A stretch of 64,000 bases of DNA from Auxenochlorella pyrenoidosa (taxonomy: Eukaryota > Chlorophyta > Trebouxiophyceae > Chlorellales > Chlorellaceae). The position numbers and the translations under genes were made by a program. Positions 50,547 through 60,767 of the stretch are shown piece by piece (the first letter of the stretch is position 1; each line of letters opens with the position of its first letter). The notes below the pieces were generated by a model. It worked only from the letters and a program-made list of their open reading frames with translations, had not been told where the DNA came from and made no database searches. Where the stretch lies: positions 361,759-425,758 of the forward strand of contig KQ481967.1 in the NCBI GenBank assembly GCA_001430745.1, written 5' to 3'.

Positions 50547-53500
50547 CTACCAGTACTCCTTCTGCTTTGCGCCCTCCACGGCAGCCGCCGCGTCGCCACC
50601 AGGCGCGGCGGGCGTGCCGCGCCCGCTGGCTGGGCCAGCAGTGGTGCCGGCCTCTGCCCAGGCGGGCGGCAGCACGCGCAGGCGCAGCGAGTCGGCAGCA
50701 CCCACCACCTCGTACGCCAGGCCCTGGCTCTGCACCAGCTCAATCTGGGCCTCAATGTCGCGGGGGTCCCGGGGCAGGAGCTCCACTGGCTGGCAGCGGG
50801 GGATGACAATCTGCTCCGCTGCATGCGCGGGAAAGCGGGGTTGCCGGGTTTGCTTTTTAGGGCGGGGCGGTATATGTGGGGCAGGGCCGGGTAAACAGAG
50901 AAAGCAGGGGGCCGGCTGGTGGGTTTGTGCCAGTTATCTGCTCCCTCGGCTGGCATGCTCGTCAGGTTTGCCAGTTACGCGTCCAGCAGAGCACCCGGCA
51001 ACCGCAGCCTCACCCGCCAGCCGTGCCTCCTCCAGAGCGTCCTCCCGCTCGGGGCCCCTGCCGCCGCCACCGCCGCTGCTTGCCCCAGCGGCCGCCACCA
51101 GCGCGATGGATGTCTCAGCCCGCAGGGTGCGAGCGTTGGAGGTCCGGGAGCGGGGGTCTGCTGCCGCTGGCGACTCGGCATCCTCGCCAAACATGGCGCC
51201 CGGGGAGGGGTCGATGCCGAGCAGGGTGCGCACGGCGCTGCGTAGGGCCAGGACGGGGCATGAACAGGAGCAACCTGGGGTCACACATTTGCCCCCTATG
51301 ATGTGCGCAGCGACCATGCAAGCCCAACCCCTCCCCGAGCGTGCAGGTGCCACGGGCACCACCGCTCACCGGACCAGGTTGCTGATTGAGGCAGTCTTGA
51401 TGGAGTAGACTGGAATGCCCGCCGCCTTGGAGGCGCCCTTGATCCAGGAGCCTGCACAAGTGAGGAGGTGAAATGGGCGGGTGTGGGGAACCCAGCCAGA
51501 AGCGGGCGGCAGGGGTAACACCACAATGCCAGCTTGGCAGTGGCAGGGACTTCTCCATGAATGCGTCACAATTTCAAGTTTCCCGGTGGACTGACATATC
51601 AGCAAGGCACTCTGGATTGCGCCCTGGCTACGTCTGCTGGCTTGACGACACCGCCTGGGCAGGCCACACCGACTGAGGAGTTGCTTTCTCCGATCACTCG
51701 CTGTGTCATATGCGCCACTGATCTGAGAGTCAGCTGCCCTGCCGGCGTCCCGACGGAGGCCCGAGCTATGGCGTCCGCAACACTGGCGGGCCCATCGTCG
51801 CCCGCCCTGCTGGTCCCACATCGTCGTACCTCTGTAAGGCGGCTGGTGGCTCCGGCGAGCGGGCCGTCGCTGGTTGCTGGCCGGCGGCGACAGTGGCAAC
51901 ACCGCCGGCCGCCAGCCGCCTCAGCAGCAGCTTCGCTTGGGCCCGGCAGCAGCGCTAATGATGGCAGTGCTGGCACTGCTGCCAGCAAGCCGAGCGGGCC
52001 GCTTGCGGCCTGGCAGCACTGGTGGCGGCTGGACGACCCAGCAGCAGCAGCAGCTGGCATCGCGGGCGTGCCGCCCACGCCGCCACAGAGCACCCGCGAC
52101 ATTTTGCGCAAGGTTGGGGCCCTGCTCGCCCCCGACCGGCTGCTGCTCTGTGCGGCAATCTGCTTCATGCTGCTAGCGGCCGCAGCAGAGCTCGCCATCC
52201 CGCACTACGTCACCGCTGCCGTGTTTTCGGCGGCCAAGGCGAGTGGGCCGGGCATGGGGCCTTTCGCAGGTGGCGAAGCTGCTGCTGCCTGCATGAGGTG
52301 CATGCTCGCCGCGCACAATGCAGGCGCATGCATGTGAGCCCGCCACGACGCAGCTCCCTACCTTGCATGGAGTCATCATGCAGTAGGCCTGCTCCCCGCT
52401 TGATTGGCGCAGGAGCGCTCTGAGCAGCTGTTCCGGCACAACCTCGCCTTCCTGGCAGGCGCCACCGCAGCCTATGCCGGGTTTGCCTCCGTCCGCGGCT
52501 GGCTGTTCTCGCTTGTGAACACCAACCTGCTGCAGCGCCTCAGGTCGGTGCGCCGGCAGGCAGGACATGCTGGCAAAGTCGAACGCTCGCAGATGGACCC
52601 CCCTTTTTTGCAGTGCACTCTACTGCCGCCTGCGCAGCAGTGTGCTGCCTAGGGCCTGCCCCGCATGACCTGGTACCCTCCCCCTGCCTGCGCAGGAGCC
52701 AGCTGTTCTGGCGGCTCATCTGCCAGCCCGTCGCCTTTTTTGACCAGACCGAGACGGCGCAGCTGACCAGCCGCCTGGCGGCAGACTGCTCCGTCATCAG
52801 CCGGCTGTTTGCCACCAGCATCAACGTGGCGCTGCGCAACTCGCTGCAGGCAGGCCGGCGGGCGGCAGCGCTGGGCCTGGCCCCAAACTGTTGGGCAACC
52901 AGCCCTGCCTGCGGGATGCTTGCGGCGGCCTCGGCCGCCCTATTGGCAAGCTTGGCCAACAATGTGACGTGCTCGGGGCACACCTGCAGGTCGTGGGCGG
53001 CGCCATCTACCTGTGGCGCCTCTCGCCCGCGATGACGGCAGCGGTGGGGGGCGTGTCCCTTGCCCTCGTGTTTGTGGCCACCGTCTACGGCTCCTTCACA
53101 CGCCGCACGCAGCGGGTGGGCGCGCCCTCACGCTGTGATGGTGGCTGCCACGCATGCCGGATGCGCGTGCTCTCATTGGCGTTGCTGGCAATTGCTTTGT
53201 GTAGGCCCACCAATGTGGGTCCTCCAGGCTGGTGCCAATTGCAGCAGCGCTGCCGCCCCCTCCCTAACTGCGCCTCCCCTGCAGATCTACCAGGATGCGC
53301 TGGCAACAAGCAACGCGGTGGCAGAGGAGGGTTTCTCCCTGTCGCGTCTCGTGCGCGCCTTTGGCACCGAGGCGGGCACTGCAGAGCGGTACAACGCCAG
53401 CCTGGCTACGCTGCGCCGCATCAGCATCCGCCAGGCACGCAGTGGCAGGCGGGCCAAGGGGCGGGCTGGGAGACCCAAGTAGGAATCATGGATGGTTGTC

Positions 53501-56500
53501 CTACAGAACTGTAGCGGCGCAGAACATTATCAGCACTGATGTAGGTCGGCGTCTGCCTCGCCGCCCCCGTGCAGGGCGTAGCATACGCCATGTACGTGGC
53601 TGGCAACAACTGGCTGTACAACGCGATGCGACTGGCCACGCTGGCGGTGGGCGGCGCGGCCGCGCTGCAGGGCGCCGTGACCGCGGAGCAGCTCACCACC
53701 TTCTGCTTCTATGCCGAGTTCATGGCGTCTGCGCTGCTGTCGGTGTGCGACCAGTGGGGCCCCATCTCAGAGGTGGGCTGCCCGCCGCCGCACAGGGCAG
53801 GCCCGCGCTGGGAAAAACCCTGGGGGCGGGCCGCCAGCCGCCCTGCTGGGTGTCGCACGCTTTCCGCGCTCTGCTGGGCGCTCACCCAGGCCAGGGGCCT
53901 GCCGCCTCTTACTGCAGGCCATTGGCGCCTCGGAGCGTGTCATGGCCTACCTAGACGCGGCGCCTGCGCCGCAAATGTCGGCCGGTATCCTTCCGGGGGC
54001 GGCGCAGGCAGCAGCAGCAGCAGGCTTGGCGGCAGCAGCGGCAGATAAGCGCAGCTGGTCGCTGTTTGGCGGCAGCGGCAGCGCAGCGGAACACCAGGGC
54101 GGCGGCAGCGGCGACGGCGCAGGCGGCCAGCTGAGCTGGCAGGTGGAGCTGGCGGGCGTGGACTTCAGCTACCCATCCCGCCCAGGTGGGGAGGCAGCCC
54201 TCCTGGTGGGGAGGCAGCCCTCCTCGGCCCTGCCGTGCCCAGTTTGGTGGGCGCTGACGCTGCGGCCTGCTGTCCCCATCTACTGAGCAGTGCTGCCTCC
54301 ACGGGGGCCTCCACTCGCTGCAGACTCCAAGGCGCTGGACGGCGTGAGCCTGGTGATCCCCGCCGGCAAGCTGACGGCCCTGGTGGGCCTCAGCGGCAGC
54401 GGCAAGTCCACCCTGGTGGCCCTCATCCAGCGGCTCTACGATCCTTCCTCGGGGGCTGTGCTGCTGAATGGGCAGGATCTCAGGTGCCGGGAGCGGGCAG
54501 GCCATCGGCATGGCCCCTGCACCTGGCTGGCTGGTTGGCTGGGCCGGGCGTGGAACCCATGGCGCGAGCGGCACTGCCGCCAGGCCGGCGCGCCATGCGT
54601 GCAGCTGGTTCCTCCAGCCCCCCCCTGCCCCTGCCCCCCCCCCCCCGGCCCTGCGCAGGGAGGTCGACTCTGCCTGGTTCCGGCGGCGCGTGGGGGTGGT
54701 GTCCCAGGACCCCCGCCTCTTCAACCTCACCGTGGCGGACAACATCAAGTATGGCTGCCCAGACGCAACCCAGGTTGGTTGTAGCTGTGACGCAGCCAGA
54801 GGCGAGGCAAGGGGGTGGAAACAGTGGGGGCGGCTGGTGCACTGCTGGCTACCGCTTGTACAACTTGTACAACAGGGCCCCGCTTCAAAGCCAAGCTGTG
54901 CCCTCACCGCCCATCTGCCAATGCTCCCTGTGCTTGCAGGAGGACGTGGAGCGGGCGGCGCAGCTGGCAAACGCGCACGACTTCATCGCCGCCCTGCCCG
55001 CCGGCTACGCCACGCCCGTCACCGACAAGCTGCTGTCGGGCGGGCAGCGGCAGCGCATCGCGATCGCGCGCGCGCTTGTGCGCAACCCGCCCCTGCTCAT
55101 CTTGGATGAGGCGACGTCCGCGCTTGATGCAGGTGGGCTGCGGGGGGGCGCATGCTGGGGGGGCGCAGGGGCAGGCCGGCCAGGTGTGTGCGCGCCTTGC
55201 TGGAGCAGGGATCGATGGCCTGCTGGATGTTTCTCCTGGGCAGCAGGCATGCAGGGCTCCGCCAGAGGGTGTGACTGCGGTCTCGGCTCTCTGGCCGTGT
55301 TGGTTGCAGAGAGCGAGGCTGCGGTTCAGTCTGCGCTGGACCGCGCCATGCGCACCGACGGCCGCACCGTCATTGTCATCGCACATAGGTGCGTGCGTGT
55401 GTGTGGCATGGCCATGGGGCCCTAGCGCAGCCGCACGGCAGGCGGCGGCCGCCATGGAAAGGTGCAGCCAGGCCAGTGCCCTCCCCGTCGTGGCACCACG
55501 GCCGTGCAGCGTGTCTGCGCGCAGGCAGTGCAGCGTCTGTGTGGTCCTCCCCTGCTGGCCCATGCTTCCCCCCGCCGGCTGCACTCTGCGCAGGCTGAGC
55601 ACCGTGCGCAACGCTGACCAGACGGTGGTGATGGACAGGGGCCGCGTGGCCGAGGTGGGCACCCACACGCAGCTCATGCGGCGCGGCGGCATCTACGCGG
55701 CCCTGGTGCGGCGCCAGTCGGGGGCTGTGCTGGACCAGGAACGCGACCTGGCCCCACACGAGCGCCAGGTTGGCGAGGGCGGCGGCGGCGAGGGCCACGG
55801 GCCCGATGGCGACGCAGGCGGCAGCGCAGAGGCGACAGGCAGCAGCGACGCGCTGGCGGGGGACCCCGCGCTGCCAGACTCGCTGCCGCAGTGGAAGCAG
55901 GAGCAGCGCGTCAAGGCGGAGCACGACACCGCCTGAGGGCGCACACCAGCCTGCTGCCCCCTCCCTGCTCCCTGCTGGCAGCAGCGCATGGCGTCTTCTG
56001 CATGACCCGAGCGTTGTGAACTCATGCGCCGCTTGCTTCCACGGCCTCTGGGCTTGCTGCCACAGGCCTGCCGCCCAGCTTGCCTGTACATTGACTGCGC
56101 ATCCCGTCTCATCGGGTGCTTTGCTGGTGGGTGTTTGACCCTTCTCAGTTTTCCACCTGCTCGCTGATCTGATCCCTGTGAAAAACGTCCCCCCAGGAAC
56201 AGCAGGCACTGTGCCTCCTGAGCAGAACAAACCCGGAAAGCAGCCAGGCGCTCAGCTCAACACAGAACAGCCTCACTTGTCTTGATCTTGCCGCGCAGCG
56301 CCAGCACAGCGTCCGAGTCCTGCAGCCGCTCAGCGACCACCAGGTTGGCCCCCACGCCCAGGGACTCGGCAATGTCTGCGCAGCAGGGAGGGACAGACAA
56401 CAGGCAGGCTGGATAGCAGGGGAGGCGAGGGGGGACCAACATGGCCAGATCCCCGCGCACCCGAGAGCGTTGCCTGGCTTCCGGGCACGAGCATGCAGCG

Positions 56501-59500
56501 GGCGGCGTGGCCTACCCGCAATGCTGGCCCCATCAATGCCAAACGGGTACACATGCAGCGCTGTGCTGTACCCAGCAGCGGCGGCACTGCCCTTGCCGGC
56601 AGGAGCGCTGGAGCTGCTGCGGCTGCTGCTGCGGCTGCTGCTGCTGCTGCTGGCGCTGCTGCTCGGGGGCTGGCTCATGCCAAAGCTGCCGGCCCCGGCT
56701 GCTGCAGCGCCACCCCCCGCACGCGCCGCCGCCGCCCGCAGCGCCGGCGGCAGCGGCAGGCCAGCTTCCTCCGCCGCCTGCATCACCGCGCCCAGGCGCG
56801 CCGCGTTGAGCGCTTCGACCGGGAAGGGCTGCGTCTCCACCTGCTGCCGCCGCTGCTGCCGGGGGGCGCGCCGGCGGGCGGCGCCGCCGGCGGGCGCCGC
56901 CTTGTCGTCCGCCTCGTCATCCTCAAAGTCGGTGGAGCCCCCCTCTGGCCAGCTCCACACCTTGCCCGTCTCGTCGCGCTCCCGCACCTCGGCGCCTGCA
57001 GCCAGGGGCACGCGGGGCGGGTACGATAGAGCGGCGCACGGCGCGTGCCTATTGCCGCTCCTCACACATGCTCCCCACTGTGCCTTCGCTGGAGCCGACA
57101 GGATGCAGCCCCCCGGCCTCGCATGCTGGCCGACTGCACAGCTGCCGTCCCCCTTGTCTTGCTGACGGACTCCACAGCCACCGTCTGCGCAACCCAGAGT
57201 AGGGGCGCACCTGCCTCGCGCCCGGTGAGCAGCATATCCACTGCCCAGGCCACGTCCAGGTGCACGCGCCACTGCTCGCGGCTGACCATCTCCACGCACG
57301 CGTCAAAGGTGGGGGGGCTCTGCGGGCCAGGCGGCGGCGCCAGGGGATGGCCAACTGTTGTTTGCCCCGGGCCATGGCAGGCGCTTGCAGTACAAGGCCC
57401 AGGCACGGGCTGTGGTCCACTAACAGCACGCACGCCTCTCCAAGGCCGCCCGCAGCCTGGGCGGCACTACCAACCCCTGCCCCTGCCCGGCACGCGGCGC
57501 ACAGTACGGTGCACACACGGTGCTAACCCAGGGCAGCCGCAGCTGGCTTGCCTGTCGTTCCAGCACCAACTTCTGCACGCCACCCAGCACCGACTTGTCT
57601 TCCCCCCCCGGCTTGCCTGCCGCTCCAGCACCGACTTTTGCACGCCGCGGCGCTTGGCCTCCTCGTCTCCCAGGGTCACCGAGGAGATGCCGCCCACCAG
57701 GTCTGACAGCGAGGGGTTCTTCATCACATTCTCCAGCTCGTTGCCTGCGGGATGGCAGGGGGAGGCACGGGGGCGGGCGGGCAGGAATGGGGCTCTGCAC
57801 CTGGTGGCTGGTGGGGCGCCCGAGGGACTGCTAGGCGGGGGTGCTGCCATCCTGCGCTCAGCAGACGACTCCGAGTGGCAGGCTTGGGCCGGGGGCGGCT
57901 GCGCCAGGCGGCCAAGTCGTCACACGCGCCCGGCCCGGCCCGCAGGCCCACCGTGCGCAGTGGCCACCAGCTGCACGCCGCGCTGCGCGATGGTGCGCGC
58001 CGCCAGGCACTCCGCCTCGGTGCCGATCTCGTCAATGACAATCACCTCTGCAGGGCACGGAACAGCGTGTCATACCGGATGCTGATACTTGTGGGATTGA
58101 CTGTTGCATCGGAGGGTTGGCAGATCACTTCTGCGGGGCGTGGAGAGCCCCGCTAATGCGTGCAGCACAAGCGCACGCTGTCCTGGCCAGCGCTGGGAGA
58201 GGTACATGCACGCGCATGCGTGGTATCACGGAGCATGGCGCCACAAGGCCCCAAACCCAGCATTACGCCGCCAGGTTTTGCGGCAGCCAGACCCCCGTCT
58301 CTGCTCCCTCAATGCGTCCCCCATGCTGCCTGGCATGGCGCCCACCCGGCATGTGGTTCTCCACAGCCTGCAGACAGAGCACCAAAGGGGTGGGGGGGGG
58401 GGTCGGGGTGGGGGGGGGGGGGGGCAGTCAGCAGCGCTGCCAATGCGCGAGAAGGGGGAGGCATGGCAACGAGCGGTTGCGGCACCGCATGGGTGGGGGT
58501 GCAGCTGCAATGCGGCAGGCCGGCAGGCAGACAGGGCTGCAGCGTCGCCTACCTCAATCATCACTCGGTGCTGCTGCTCTGGGTGGGGCACCTGCAAGGC
58601 AGGCCCAAAGGGGCGGTGATAGCCGCTCAGCTCGCATGCCGCTGGCGGCCTCGCCCCCCAGGTGGGGGCAGGCACCAGGCCTTGAGCTGCGCAAGAGCCA
58701 GGTGGCACTGTGGCAAGGCCTGGCCAGCGGGGACGCACCTGCATGCGGCGCGCACGGCCGATGCCGGGGTGCGGAATGTCGCCGTCGCCGCCTGCGGGGC
58801 AGGCGCAGAGGGCAGGAAGCTTTGCGGGTGCCCGGCGTGCGCGTGGCAGCCGGCGGGGCGTCTCCCACCCCATGCGGCCCATGGCCATTCAGCTGTCTGG
58901 ACCATGCCTTGCCGACTGACGATTGGGCATCTGCAGCACATCCCCCTTTACGCCCCGGGCCCTCAGGCCCCTCCCCGCCCCGCCTGGGCGCACCGATTTC
59001 GTTGGATGTGTCGACGATGACCACGCGGCGCTCGCACTCATCCGCCAGCATGCGGCTGATCTCGCGGATGGCCGTCGTCTTGCCCACACCCGGGCGGCCT
59101 GCAGGGTTGCAGCACGGCGGGCGGCGGAGGGCCGTGCTTGAGCCCCCCTGTGGGCTGCCTGCTGAGTGGAAGGCTGCTGTGCAGGCAGCTGGCAGAGCCT
59201 TGCGCGGTGCAGAGCAGGATGCAGGTGCCCTGGCTGGCCGGCCACGCACCCAGCATCAGGATGCTCTTGCCGCTGCGAGCCAGGTCGGCGACCATGGCGG
59301 CACTGCCTGCAGGCAGCGCAGCGAGGCGGAGTGGTCAGAGAGGCGGGCTGTGCATGGGACACGGACAGCCATGGGCCGCCAGGCCGCCTCGCCTGCCCAC
59401 TAGCGCAGAGGTGTGGTGGGTGCTTGGCATCCAGCGCTTTCAGGTCCCTGGCCGCCCATGTTTGAGAGCCCGCCACCCCACGGCCTGTGCCCCACCTGCA

Positions 59501-60443
59501 ATGGCGCGGCCCACGCGGCACGTCAGCCCCACCACCCTGCCCGCGCGGTTGCGGATGCAGGAGATGCGGTGCAGGGTCTTGTCGATGCCCGCGCGGTTGT
59601 CGCCCCCAAACTCGCCCACCTGCGGCAGGTGGGGTCGGGGGGGCGGGATGGCACGACATGATCGGGCGCACGCAGGAGTGCTGCTGAAACACGAACCACG
59701 CGGCCATCAGTCCCTGCTGGGCCTGCAAAATGCGGGTGGAGCTGGCGCGGCTGCGCGGTCAACGGCGGGCAGCACCCACCTGGTCAACCGCATACTGCAG
59801 GTCCTCCACGCTGACCACATTGTCCGACAGCCGCAGGTCGCCAGAGGGGAAGCGGGCCAGCGGAGGCCTGCAGCGCCGACAGCGCAGGGAGGGAGTGCAT
59901 CCACGAGCGGCACTGGCGGCAGTACATGCATGGCGATGAGGCAGACAGGCAGGCCGGGGCGCGGTGCCGGCACAGAGGGCCATGCATTCTGTGCAACAGC
60001 CACGCGCCCGCTGCCCAACAGGCCATGCGCGGGCACCCCCTGGCGGACGTGGCAGCAGCCTGCCAAGCAAACTGGCCTCACCTGCCCAGATCCATCACCA
60101 CCTCTAGCAGCTGCGGCAGCTCTGGATGCTGCTGCAGCTGCTCCCGCACGCCTGGCGGCAGCAGGTTGACCAGCAGCAGCACTTCCTCCTCAGCGGCCGC
60201 GCTGCTGGCGGCACTGCCGCTGGACGAGGCGGTGGCGGCGAGCCGGCCACTGCCCACTAGCTGCTGCGCATTCCTGCCAATGCTCCCAAACTCTAATGAT
60301 CCTTGAGCAGGGCGGAGGGGCTTGCGCAGCAGTGGGGGCTCTGCTGGGCTGGTGCCTGCCTGCTGCGAGCTGCAAACGGGACCGCAGGCGCCTGGCCTGG
60401 CCTTCAGGCCGCGCCGCGCAGTCAGAACACTTCCAAGTAGCAT
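50547..60443 (-). CDS. ycf45/SPD1-like plastid ATPase with a 4.8-kb intron enclosing an ABC transporter gene
   Basis: SpoIIIAA-like AAA-type ATPase of the ycf45 family; the Arabidopsis homologue SPD1 is needed for early plastid development. The ATG at 60443 gives a transit-like leader. Then: [40 protein letters not shown], Walker [19 protein letters not shown] (about 59080), [23 protein letters not shown], Walker [14 protein letters not shown] (about 58040), [58 protein letters not shown], a poly-Ser linker and [16 protein letters not shown] (56280). The usual C-terminal part, [20 protein letters not shown] and [20 protein letters not shown], lies 4.8 kb away and ends at 50547. The donor at 56277/56276 and acceptor at 51452/51451 join in phase (ACA A/GC TCC TGG). 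The intron at 57616 has a GC donor. Confidence 0.85.
51768..55936 (+). CDS. ABCB-type half-size ABC transporter (TAP1/ABCB26-like), nested
   Basis: ATP-driven exporter with one membrane domain and one nucleotide-binding domain. The ATG at 51768 gives a Ser/Arg/Ala leader ([20 protein letters not shown]) like a transit peptide; an in-frame ATG at 51561 is also possible. The membrane domain starts at [20 protein letters not shown] and includes [40 protein letters not shown] and [14 protein letters not shown]. The ATPase has FSYPSRPD, Walker [11 protein letters not shown] (54390), Q-loop [10 protein letters not shown], signature [16 protein letters not shown] (55035-55080), Walker [13 protein letters not shown] (55090-55130), switch histidine [15 protein letters not shown] and a D-loop, so it should be active. 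The C-terminal tail is Gly/Glu-rich, ending EHDTA. The best match from memory is the plant plastid TAP-like ABCB group; substrate unknown. The whole gene lies inside an intron of the opposite-strand ycf45-like gene. Confidence 0.9.
54185..54224 (+). repeat. 20-bp perfect tandem repeat at an ABC gene 5' splice site
   Basis: GGTGGGGAGGCAGCCCTCCT is present twice in a row. The first copy starts exactly at the donor GT after the exon encoding FSYPSRP, so the duplication creates a second GT-containing unit inside the intron. Confidence 0.9.
57545..57646 (-). repeat. Tandem duplication (65-bp offset) of an exon end in the ycf45-like gene
   Basis: Two 37-base copies with about four mismatches at 57545-57581 and 57610-57646. 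On the minus strand each encodes GVQK-VLERQ followed by the GC donor CAG/GCAAGC. Only the first copy in transcription order (57646-57610) keeps frame with the next exon ([11 protein letters not shown]); the second is out of frame. Confidence 0.8.
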
Positions 60444-60767
60444 TGGGACCTTTGCAATTCGATAACGCAAAGCGGCGTGAGGCCTGCGGGCCTGCCGAAG
60501 CCCTGCCCAAGCCTGGGCACCACACAGACGCCTCCGGCGTCTGTTAAAAGCTTCGGAAAGGCTCAGCTGACAAATGCACTAGCAGATTTTCAAGAACAGA
60601 GGTGTCCTGAATTTGCATGCTGAGCCCGTCGCGCCGCAGCCGCCGCAGCAAAGGGATGCAGAGCAAACGAGGCACAATGTGCAGACAGCTGTGCTCGGTA
60701 TGAGCACATAACTCATGAGACTCCATTCATTCAAGCATGTAGGCCGATTCAACGCCCAGATCAGCCG
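60444..60767. other. Intergenic region between the hydrolase 3' end and the ycf45-like start
   Basis: About 320 bases with the ycf45-like promoter and the 3' UTR of the hydrolase gene. No gene recognised. Confidence 0.45.

Larger units (their letters stand above)
51452..56276 (-). other. Giant intron of the ycf45-like gene hosting a nested antisense gene
   Basis: 4825-base intron, at least ten times longer than typical introns here. It has a GTGAGG donor and a CTTGTGCAG acceptor on the minus strand. Within it, on the plus strand, the complete ABC half-transporter gene (51768-55936) is found together with its flanks. Confidence 0.75.

Noticed and set aside
50547..51451. Treating the SWIKGASK...KQKEYW block as an independent small gene
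   Set aside because: It lacks its own ATG at the 5' end, is the known C-terminal portion of the ycf45/SPD1 family, and joins in phase to the upstream exon at 56277.
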